Source of the DNA: Bacteroidales bacterium
GTDB taxonomy: Bacteria; Bacteroidota; Bacteroidia; Bacteroidales; Bacteroidaceae
Assembly (NCBI GenBank): GCA_004555425.1
Contig: SFID01000029.1
Span: forward strand, 1-19,902
Direction of reading: 5' to 3'
DNA length: 19,902 bases
The stretch's first letter is position 1. Every line of letters starts with the position of its first letter. The notes beneath the pieces are model-generated. The model had not been told where the DNA came from. It ran no database searches and was given only the letters and a program-made list of their open reading frames with translations. The translations under genes and the position numbers were made by a program. Shown in pieces: positions 1-6,788 of the stretch.

Positions 1-305
1 CGGAAATTTTCTTGGCTTTATCGGTGCGCGAATTGACGATGTAGAGAATTTTTCGCGGCCGAAAATATAAAAGATATTAAAAGTTTTCGCGCGAAAAAAG
101 TTGGGATTTTACATTTCGGGTAGCGTGAAAGTGCCCTGTTTCGCTTGTATGTCGTCACATGGCTCACACCATATCTGTTAGTTTTTTATACAGTCAAGTA
201 ACAGGCTATGCTCCTTCATGGAAAACAAAAAAAACTACGGCACGATAGCCGCGAATACATTGCAAACTAATATCTAGAACCTACCAGAAGTGTCGGAGGG
301 TAGGG
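1..305. other. AT-rich left edge without a confident gene
   Basis: No convincing complete gene is visible. Bases 84-97 form a perfect 14-bp palindrome (TTTTCGCGCGAAAA). Bases 118-285 carry an interspersed repeat listed separately. A plus-strand frame is open from base 2 to a TAA at 68-70 and could be the last 22 codons of a gene entering from the left, but a minus-strand frame is open over the same bases, so I cannot choose. A 10-bp motif (TCGGAGGGTA) occurs twice, at 293-302 and 309-318, around the end of the next gene. Confidence 0.5.
118..285 (+). repeat. Interspersed repeat, copy 1, with micro-ORF
   Basis: This stretch matches, in inverted orientation, the sequence at 18167-18341. Shared blocks include GGCACGATAGCCGCG, AGAACCTACC at the end, the ATGGAAAA start of a micro-ORF, and a GCTTG-ATGTC-TCAC block further upstream. 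Similarity is patchy, roughly 70 percent by eye. The micro-ORF here starts at 219 (ATGGAAAAC) and reads M-E-N-K-K-N-YGTIAANTL, then hits TAG at 273-275. In the other copy the same frame is kept: the gap between the two copies inside the micro-ORF is 15 nt, a multiple of three. The repeat therefore looks as if it once coded, or still codes, for a short peptide. I do not recognise the family. Confidence 0.7.
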
Positions 306-955
306 CTATCGGAGGGTATTCGTGGGAATATCGTAGAACAGTGTTTTGGAAAGGTCGTGGCGGTAATTTTCTAGCCAGTGCTTGGAAACTTCTATATGCT
401 CAATGGATGCCAGGGGCACGACGAAAACGTTTTCAGGACTAGATGGAGCTCCGCCAATTCCTAGGATGATGAAAACAGGCATGTTCTTGTCTTTGGCAAA
501 CTGGCGGTAGCGAGCTAGTTGCTCTTTGTAGGACCACTTGACCTTGTTTTCTGCATTATATCTTGCTCTCCATTTACACTCTACGGCAAAATTGTAGGTA
601 GTGCCGTGTAGGGTGAAGGCATATTCCATGTCGGGGTAGGTGCTGGATTCGGGATAGATTCCATGGATTGACTTGTCGCCCCTCCACTCTTTAAGCGTGA
701 AATACTTTTTGGAGAAACGCGATACAATGTACTCCTCAAATTCAAGGCCCTTCTCGTAGTATTCATCATTTTTTCGGTGCTAGCGGTCTTTGGGTGTATT
801 GAAGGCTTCGGTGCTGTATCAATATGTATTTCCTTTTTTTCGACTAGAATATCCGTGGGAGTATTCTTTTTCGCTTTGGATTCGTTTACATAAACAATGA
901 TGCCTGCAAAAAGACAGACAAGTCCGACTGCAATAAGGAAATAGCCCATTTTCAT
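306..955 (-). pseudogene. Membrane-anchored PD-(D/E)XK nuclease-like protein, frameshifted
   Basis: The ATG at 955 opens a frame with an N-terminal transmembrane segment (about residues 4-23, GYFLIAVGLVCLFAGIIVYV) and a polar linker to about residue 62. At the six-A run on the minus strand (769-774) the sense passes to another frame, which runs from 773 to the TAG at 306. Joined, they give about 216 residues. The second part has a nuclease-like core: KGLEFEEYIVSRF helix, then YPD (Asp about 109) and FAVECKW (Glu about 126, Lys about 128), matching the D...E-x-K pattern of PD-(D/E)XK nucleases. Neither frame works alone: the downstream frame has a stop at 780-782 and its first ATG (629) lies after the catalytic Asp. 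One missing A, a sequencing error, or -1 slippage would explain it. Related proteins are, as I recall, common but uncharacterised in Bacteroidota; substrate unknown. Confidence 0.7.
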
Positions 956-1032
956 AGAATTAGAATAATGATGAATAAGATTTTCGAGGGTGAGCCTTTA
1001 TTTATCTTCCACTCACCGAGACCAGAATAGAG

Positions 1033-1070
1033 AAATAAAAAAGTCGAAGACTAGGATTAGTCTCCGACTT
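1033..1070 (-). terminator. Intrinsic terminator of the tRNA gene
   Basis: Read on the minus strand, a 13-bp stem (AAGTCGGAGACTA paired with TAGTCTTCGACTT, one G-T pair) with a 4-nt loop is followed at once by a T-rich tract (TTTTATTT). It starts 5 nt after the tRNA 3' end, so it ends the tRNA transcript and insulates the nuclease-like gene downstream. Confidence 0.85.
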
Positions 1071-1075
1071 CTTAG

Positions 1076-1148
1076 TTGCGGAGGCTCGACTCGAACGAAC
1101 GACCTCCAGGTTATGAGCCTGGCGAGCTACCAACTGCTCCACTCCGCG
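1076..1148 (-). tRNA. Initiator tRNA-fMet (anticodon CAU)
   Basis: The minus strand folds as a 73-nt tRNA. The acceptor is CGCGGAG paired with CTCCGCA, giving a C1-A72 mismatch, the hallmark of the formyl-accepting initiator. The D stem is GAGC/GCTC with A11-U24, another initiator trait. The anticodon stem is CCAGG/CCTGG around loop CTCATAA with anticodon CAU. The T arm is GTTCG-TTCGAGT-CGAGC. The 3' CCA is not encoded (the bases after A73 are C, T, A). The anticodon stem carries A29-U41, G30-C40, G31-C39 in place of the classical three G-C pairs. The gene is monocistronic with its own promoter (1191-1222) and terminator (1033-1070). Confidence 0.95.
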
Positions 1149-1190
1149 ATATTAAACTTATTGGGAAATCTTGTTTCCCGTTTGCGAGTG

Positions 1191-1222
1191 CAAAGGTAGG
1201 GGTTTTATTTGTTATGGCCAAA
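1191..1222 (-). promoter_or_regulatory. Bacteroidales-type promoter of the tRNA gene
   Basis: On the minus strand TTTG (1222-1219) and TACCTTTG (1198-1191) are separated by 20 nt. This fits the Bacteroidales -33 TTTG / -7 TAnnTTTG consensus used by the unusual primary sigma factor. The expected start is near 1184, about 36 nt before the mature tRNA 5' end. Confidence 0.75.
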
Positions 1223-1302
1223 ATATTTTGTGGTTTTTTCGTAAAAAAATAGGAAATTCCCTTTTTCGTGCTTTGGAAAAGGGTCGGACGAAGATAAACA
1301 CC

Positions 1303-1310
1303 TATATTTG
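1303..1310 (+). promoter_or_regulatory. -7 box of the lipoprotein-uvrD operon
   Basis: TATATTTG is a perfect TAnnTTTG box 83 bp before the lipoprotein ATG. No TTTG lies at the ideal distance; the nearest, at 1272-1275, is 27 nt upstream. It is the best candidate promoter for the plus-strand block, divergent from the tRNA promoter. Confidence 0.5.
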
Positions 1311-1393
1311 TATGCTCATAAATAGGACCTTTATTGGTTGGCGGGCGGAGAAGATGTTGTACCGCTCGCTCATCTCAAGATATCTTTTATAGT

Positions 1394-2029
1394 ATGACAC
1401 GGAAAAAATCCAGAATCGTTCAGGTGAATAATTTCAGAATCGTTCAGGTGAAACCAGTCTATAAGCACTGGCTGGCTGTGGGGCGTTGCTTTGTGTTTTT
1501 ATTTTGTGTTGCCGTTGCAACGTCTTGCGGGAATCAGGAAAAGCAAACAGACCATACGGCGGATTATTCGCAAGCACGTTTGCAGGATGAGCAGGGTGGG
1601 GCAGTGTATTTGGACTCCATACGTCAGTCTATCGTGGTGAAAGATTGGGAGCAGGGAAAGAGCCAGATTGAAAAATTACGTCAGAAATATCCTTTGGCTT
1701 TGGATGCACGCGAACAGGCTTTGCTTCTTTGGGATTCCATCTGCTGGATGGAGGCCGAGGCAGAACTGATTCGCGTAGATGCGTGGTTGCAACCTAGCGG
1801 CGGTTCGCAAACAGCCTCGAAGGCTGAATGCGACAGTATGCGCGCTGCATTTGATGAACTTTTCCGTCGCGTGGAATTTTATAAACGCAAGTTAGTTTAC
1901 GACAAACGAAAGGCTGACGAAAACAAGCAAGCCCAGCTTCTGCAGCAGAATGGTGGAGAAGCAGCCTCCTCACAGTTTGAAGAATCAGCCGCCAAGGCAT
2001 CGAAGCAGCCGAAGGGAGGTGCACAATGA
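1394..2029 (+). CDS. Putative lipoprotein of unknown function
   Basis: 211 residues from the ATG at 1394. The N-terminus has a basic stretch (about 1-25), a hydrophobic core (about 27-43) and a lipobox-like ATSC with Cys45, so it is probably a lipoprotein exported by Sec and lipidated at Cys45. The mature part is predicted helical and polar (repeated Lys/Glu/Gln/Ala, with WEQGKSQIEKLRQKYP and FDELFRRVEFYKRKL), ending in a Gln/Ala/Lys-rich low-complexity tail. No catalytic motif is seen. An upstream TTG at 1334 would add 20 residues ahead of the signal peptide and is less likely. The stop overlaps the helicase start (ATGA, 2026-2029), so the two are probably translationally coupled, although a helicase and a lipoprotein have no obvious shared job. 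Confidence 0.8.
   Translation: MTRKKSRIVQVNNFRIVQVKPVYKHWLAVGRCFVFLFCVAVATSCGNQEKQTDHTADYSQARLQDEQGGAVYLDSIRQSIVVKDWEQGKSQIEKLRQKYPLALDAREQALLLWDSICWMEAEAELIRVDAWLQPSGGSQTASKAECDSMRAAFDELFRRVEFYKRKLVYDKRKADENKQAQLLQQNGGEAASSQFEESAAKASKQPKGGAQ
1411..1452 (+). repeat. In-frame 24-bp tandem duplication
   Basis: CAGAATCGTTCAGGTGAA occurs at 1411-1428 and again at 1435-1452, a period of 24 bp. It encodes RIVQV twice (residues 7-11 and 15-19), just before the hydrophobic part of the lipoprotein signal peptide. The duplication lengthens the cytoplasmic n-region without changing the frame. Confidence 0.85.
2015..2020 (+). promoter_or_regulatory. Shine-Dalgarno-like site before uvrD
   Basis: GGAGGT lies 5 nt before the helicase ATG at 2026, inside the last codons of the lipoprotein gene. 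Most starts in this window lack such a site, so it stands out. The bases also encode Lys-Gly-Gly, so coincidence is possible. Confidence 0.45.
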
Positions 2030-4299
2030 CTTTGGACCTTTCTGCGCTCAATCCTCCCCAGCGTGAGGCCGTGACCTATATGGATGGCCATCTGTTGGTC
2101 ATTGCGGGGGCTGGTTCGGGCAAGACGCGCGTGCTGACCACGCGTGTGGCTTATCTTTTGGAGCAGGGCATTATGCCTTGGCAGATTATGGCGCTCACGT
2201 TCACGAACAAGGCGGCCGCAGAGATGCGCTCGCGAATAATTGACTTGGTAGGTCAGCGCACAGACTTGAATATGCACCATCTGACGATGGGTACTTTCCA
2301 TAGTGTGTTCCTGCGAATCCTGAGCCGCGAGGTTGAGCATACGGACTACCGCCCTGGCTTCACGATTTACGACACTTCTGATTCGCGCAGCCTTGTCAAG
2401 ACGATTGTCAAGGAGATGGGCTTGGATGACAAGCTGTACAAGCCGCAGATTGTTTGTGCCCGCATTTCGGACGCCAAGAACCGCTTGATTCTTCCCGACA
2501 GTTATGCAGCAGACTCCTCCTTGGTCCATCGTGACGAGGTGCAGGGTATGCAGTCTATCCATACTATATATAAGGAGTACCAGCGAAGAAAGTACGTGGC
2601 CAACGCGATGGATTTCGACGACCTCTTGCTCGAAACCTTCCTCTTGCTCTATGACCATCCCGAGGTGCGCGAGCGCTATGTGCAGCGGTACACGCATATT
2701 CTCGTGGATGAGTATCAGGATACGAACTACGTGCAAAATCAGATTATCCGCCTCTTGGCCGGCCCACAGTCGCGTGTCTGTGTGGTGGGCGACGATGCCC
2801 AGAGTATCTATGCTTTCCGCGGTGCCGATATTGACAACATCTTGCAGTTCGAAAAAGTATTCAGTGGGGCCAAGGTTGTGAAACTGGAGCAGAATTATCG
2901 CTCCACAAAGACCATTGTCGGAGCCGCCGACAGCGTGATTAGCAATAACCACCGCCAGATTCCCAAAGAGGTGTTCAGCCGTGGCGAGATGGGCGACCCG
3001 ATTACGATTCTTCCCTGTCAGAGCGACCGCGAAGAAGGGCTGCAAGTGGCCTCGGTCATTCGCTATCTGCGTTCTGCCAAATCCTTGCCCAATCAAGAAA
3101 TCGCCGTGCTTTATCGCACCAATTCGCAGAGCCGTTCGCTAGAGGAGGCAATGCGTCTCGCGGATATTCCCTACCATATTCACGGTGGTTTGTCCTTCTA
3201 CCAGCGTGCTGAAATCCGCAATGCGCTTGCCTACATCCGCGTGGTGTGCAATCCCGACGACGACGAGGCCTTGCGGCGTATCCTCAATTTTCCCGCGCGC
3301 GGTATTGGCAAAACCACCGAAAGCAAACTGATTGCCGCAGCCACCGAGCACCAAGTGTCGCTCTGGCAGGTGATGCACGAGCCCACGGCTTACGGTTTGG
3401 CTCTGCGCGGTGCCACGCCCGCGAAGTTGGAAGCCTTCTGCGATTTGATTGCAGGCTTTCGTCAGGGTATGAACGAGGTGGATGCCTACGCGCTCACGGC
3501 CCGTATCATTCGCGAGAGCGGCATCGCTGCGGAATATCTGAAGGATAATTCCGTGGAGAACAAAAGTGCGCGCGAGAATCTCGACGAACTGCTCAACGCC
3601 ATCAAGAGTATGTCGATGGATAATCACGAAGAAACGGGGCGCGACTTCATCACCCTGCCCGAGTATTTGGGGCAGGTTTCGCTGATGACAGAAAGCACAG
3701 AAGAGGAAGGCAAGGAGAACGTCGTTACGCTTATGACCGTTCATGCTGCCAAGGGACTGGAGTTTGATGCTGTCATTGTCACGGGCATGGAAGAGGAACT
3801 CTTTCCCTCGGCTTCGGCGCGCTCCAATCGTCGCGAGATGGAGGAAGAGCGCCGCCTGTTTTATGTGGCCATCACGCGTGCCCGCAAATACCTTTATCTG
3901 ACGTATGCAATGAAGCGTTTCAGATATGGCGAAGTAATCGATGCAGACCCCAGTCCTTTCTTGGACGAGATAAACCCTAAATATATTAAAGGTAAGCGAA
4001 CTGCTGCTCCTCAGCGTCGACCTGCTCTCAGTCCATCGTCTTTCCGTCAACCTTCCATGCCCAGTGTTTCGCCTCGTCTGCGGCGATTGCCGTCGGCACC
4101 TGCTCCCTCTTCTTCCGATGCCCAAACACCCGCGGCTATGGGCTTTGCTGTCGGGCAGCACGTCCAGCACGAACGCTTTGGCAAAGGCGAGATTATTCGC
4201 CTAGAAGGGGCTGGCATCAGTGCGAAGGCCACCATCCGTTTTGAATACGTCGGTGAGAAAACCCTAATACTGAAGTTCGCACGCCTCTCTCGCCTCTAA
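2026..4299 (+). CDS. uvrD: ATP-dependent 3'-5' DNA helicase UvrD/PcrA
   Basis: 757 residues, a normal length for superfamily 1A helicases that unwind DNA in excision and mismatch repair and strip proteins from DNA. The motifs appear in order: Q motif (LNPPQREAV, 8-16), Walker A AGAGSGKT (27-34, Lys33), Ia (ALTFTNKAAAEM), Ib (GTFHSVF), Walker B VDEYQDT (227-233, Asp228-Glu229), III (GDDAQSIYAFRGAD), IV (QNYRST), V (TVHAAKGLEFD, 571-581) and VI (FYVAITRARK, 612-621). A Pro/Ser-rich linker (about 660-705) leads to a C-terminal Tudor-like domain (GQHVQHERFGKGEI...) typical of PcrA/UvrD. The start is fixed by the ATGA overlap with the lipoprotein gene. The next gene begins 40 nt downstream. Confidence 0.96.
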   Translation: MTLDLSALNPPQREAVTYMDGHLLVIAGAGSGKTRVLTTRVAYLLEQGIMPWQIMALTFTNKAAAEMRSRIIDLVGQRTDLNMHHLTMGTFHSVFLRILSREVEHTDYRPGFTIYDTSDSRSLVKTIVKEMGLDDKLYKPQIVCARISDAKNRLILPDSYAADSSLVHRDEVQGMQSIHTIYKEYQRRKYVANAMDFDDLLLETFLLLYDHPEVRERYVQRYTHILVDEYQDTNYVQNQIIRLLAGPQSRVCVVGDDAQSIYAFRGADIDNILQFEKVFSGAKVVKLEQNYRSTKTIVGAADSVISNNHRQIPKEVFSRGEMGDPITILPCQSDREEGLQVASVIRYLRSAKSLPNQEIAVLYRTNSQSRSLEEAMRLADIPYHIHGGLSFYQRAEIRNALAYIRVVCNPDDDEALRRILNFPARGIGKTTESKLIAAATEHQVSLWQVMHEPTAYGLALRGATPAKLEAFCDLIAGFRQGMNEVDAYALTARIIRESGIAAEYLKDNSVENKSARENLDELLNAIKSMSMDNHEETGRDFITLPEYLGQVSLMTESTEEEGKENVVTLMTVHAAKGLEFDAVIVTGMEEELFPSASARSNRREMEEERRLFYVAITRARKYLYLTYAMKRFRYGEVIDADPSPFLDEINPKYIKGKRTAAPQRRPALSPSSFRQPSMPSVSPRLRRLPSAPAPSSSDAQTPAAMGFAVGQHVQHERFGKGEIIRLEGAGISAKATIRFEYVGEKTLILKFARLSRL

Positions 4300-4339
4300 A
4301 GTGCCCAGATATTTCTTTTTCTAATAACCTATATCTCCC

Positions 4340-6721
4340 TTGAAACGTTTTTTTCTGACATACATCCTCCTCCTCTTGCCCTTGCTGTCGTACGGCCAGA
4401 CGCGCACCCGTGTGTTTGGCAAGGTTGTTGATGAGAACGGGCAGCCCATCGAACTTGCCACTGTGCAGGTGAAGAGCCAGAACGTGCTCACCCTTACGAA
4501 TCTCAAGGGCGAGTACAGCCTGCACTGCCAGTCCACGGACAGCGTGGCCATCGTCTATTCCATGATTGGCTACGAGACGCGCCGCCGCCTGCTTCGTTCG
4601 CCGGGCGACTCCGTGCGCTTGGACATCACCCTGCCTTCGTTGGGGGCAAGAATGGGCGAGGCAGTCGTGACGGGTCAGCACATCCAAACGGGAACGACCC
4701 AGCGCATCAAGCCCACCGATACACACCTCATGCCTTCCACAACGGGCAATGGCGTGGAGGAAATCATCGCCACGCAGGCTGGTGTCAGCACGCACAACGA
4801 ACTTTCCTCGCAGTATAATGTGCGCGGCGGTTCGTTCGACGAGAATTGCGTCTATCTCAATGGCGTTGAGGTCTATCGTCCGCTGCTTGTCCGCTCTGGC
4901 GCGCAGGAGGGCCTGAGTATCATCAATTCCGATATGGTTGAGAGCATCGGCTTCTCGTCGGGCGGTTTCGAGGCACGCTATGGCGACCGTATGTCGTCTG
5001 TGCTCGACATTACGTACAAGCGGCCCGAAGCCTTGGAGGGTTCGGCCAATGTGAGCATCCTCGGGGCGGGAGCCTACGTAGGGTGGGGCAACAAGAAGGT
5101 CAGCCTTATGACCTCCGTGCGCTACAAGACCACGAGTTACCTCCTCGGTTCCACAGATGTCAATGGCGAATACCGCCCCAATTTCCTGGACTATCAGGCT
5201 TACCTCTCGTGGCGTCCCAACAATCGTTGGTCTTTTGACGTCATCGGCAATATCTCCGACAACCACTACAACTTCGTGCCTTCCGACCGCGAAACGCATT
5301 TCGGCACGATGCAGGATGCCAAATCCTTCAAGGTCTATTTCGATGGTCAGGAGAAGGACCAGTTTCGCACCCTTTTCGGTTCGGCCACGGTCACGCACCA
5401 TTTCAATCCCGACACGTATCTCGCCCTTCAGGTTTCCTCCTTCTCCACCCGTGAGCGCGAAACCTACGACATCCAGGGTCAATACTGGCTGGGCGAGGCC
5501 ACCTCGCAGGAACAACTGGGCGTGGGCACGTACCTGGAGCACGCCCGCAACCGACTACGCGCCGGAGTGGTCAATACGGGGTTGCGCTTCCGCACGAAAC
5601 TCAACCGCCATACGCTGCAAGCCGGTCTCGGATGGCAACACGAGCACATCAGCGAGCATTCCCGCCAGTGGGAGATGCGCGACTCCATGGGCTATTCTTT
5701 GCCCTACAATCCCGAACAACTTATGCTCATCTTTGCCGAGCGTTCGCAGAACAGCATCACGACCAACCGCCTCGAACTCTTCGCCCAAGACACTTGGCGC
5801 TATAAGAACAAGGTCGGTCTGTGGAATCTGACGTATGGTGTGCGCCTCAGCCATTGGTCGTGGAACAAGGAGACCCTCGTCTCGCCGCGCCTCTCCGTTG
5901 GTTTGCTGCCTGCTTTCAGCGACAACTGGACCTTCCGTGCCGCCACGGGTTTCTACTACCAGTCGCCCTTCTACAAGGAGTTGCGCGATACGACCATTGT
6001 CAACGGCCTCTCCACCGTCACGCTCAACCGCAACATCAAGTCGCAGCGCTCCATCCATTTCGTGCTGGGCAGCGACTACACCTTCCGCATGGCCGGCCGC
6101 CCGTTCCGCTTCACGATGGAAGCCTACTACAAGGCCCTGCACAACCTCATCCCCTACAGCGTGGACAATGTGCGCGTGGTCTATTACGGTCGCAATATGG
6201 CGCGCGGCTATGCCACGGGCATTGACTTCAAACTCTTCGGTGAGTTTGTCCCCGGCACAGATTCCTGGCTGACGTTCTCCATCATGTCCACTCGCGAGAA
6301 GTACAAGGGCGCATGGCTGCCGCGTCCCACGGACCAGCGCTACAACGTTTCGCTCTATTTCACCGACTATTTCCCCGGTACCACGCGCTGGACCTTTACG
6401 CTCAAGGCGGCTGTGGCCGATGGCCTCCCGTTCGGACCGCCGCGCTCCGACCGCACGCGCCACACCTTCCGCGCCCCGGCCTACAAGCGTGTGGACCTCG
6501 GTGCCAGTTACCAGTTGCTGCGCGAGAGCACTCGCGAACAGCGTCGCGGTTTCTTCCGCCACATCAAATCGGCTTGGCTTGGCCTCGACTGTTTCAACCT
6601 CCTTGGCATCAGCAACGTCAACTCCTATTATTGGGTGACGGACATCACAAATACGCAATACGCTGTGCCCAACTATCTCACGGGCCGCATGGTCAATGCC
6701 CGCCTGATTGTGAAATTCTAA
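4340..6721 (+). CDS. TonB-dependent outer-membrane receptor
   Basis: 793 residues from a TTG start; no ATG lies upstream in frame, and the product begins directly with a signal peptide (KRFFLTYILLLLPLLSYG, cleavage about residue 19). Residues about 24-97 are a carboxypeptidase-regulatory-like domain (GKVVDENGQPIELATVQVKS). The plug follows (about 130-230, with SQYNVRGGSFDENCVYLNG and GGFEARYGDRMSSVLDI), then a 22-strand-type barrel. The protein ends in Phe, as outer-membrane barrels do. It would import an unidentified ligand using TonB-ExbBD energy. No SusD-like gene lies beside it, so it is not a SusC of a canonical glycan locus. It sits 40 nt after uvrD and 67 nt before the GH20 gene, and probably shares their transcript. 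Confidence 0.92.
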   Translation: MKRFFLTYILLLLPLLSYGQTRTRVFGKVVDENGQPIELATVQVKSQNVLTLTNLKGEYSLHCQSTDSVAIVYSMIGYETRRRLLRSPGDSVRLDITLPSLGARMGEAVVTGQHIQTGTTQRIKPTDTHLMPSTTGNGVEEIIATQAGVSTHNELSSQYNVRGGSFDENCVYLNGVEVYRPLLVRSGAQEGLSIINSDMVESIGFSSGGFEARYGDRMSSVLDITYKRPEALEGSANVSILGAGAYVGWGNKKVSLMTSVRYKTTSYLLGSTDVNGEYRPNFLDYQAYLSWRPNNRWSFDVIGNISDNHYNFVPSDRETHFGTMQDAKSFKVYFDGQEKDQFRTLFGSATVTHHFNPDTYLALQVSSFSTRERETYDIQGQYWLGEATSQEQLGVGTYLEHARNRLRAGVVNTGLRFRTKLNRHTLQAGLGWQHEHISEHSRQWEMRDSMGYSLPYNPEQLMLIFAERSQNSITTNRLELFAQDTWRYKNKVGLWNLTYGVRLSHWSWNKETLVSPRLSVGLLPAFSDNWTFRAATGFYYQSPFYKELRDTTIVNGLSTVTLNRNIKSQRSIHFVLGSDYTFRMAGRPFRFTMEAYYKALHNLIPYSVDNVRVVYYGRNMARGYATGIDFKLFGEFVPGTDSWLTFSIMSTREKYKGAWLPRPTDQRYNVSLYFTDYFPGTTRWTFTLKAAVADGLPFGPPRSDRTRHTFRAPAYKRVDLGASYQLLRESTREQRRGFFRHIKSAWLGLDCFNLLGISNVNSYYWVTDITNTQYAVPNYLTGRMVNARLIVKF

Positions 6722-6788
6722 TGGCGTGCCCCCTTCTTCCTTCTCCGTTCTCCTTGCCATTATCCCCGAAACACTCCATATATATACT

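Noticed and set aside
2..70. Plus-strand open frame ending in TAA, possibly the end of a gene entering from the left
   Set aside because: Only 22 codons, no recognisable motif, and a minus-strand frame is equally open over the same bases.
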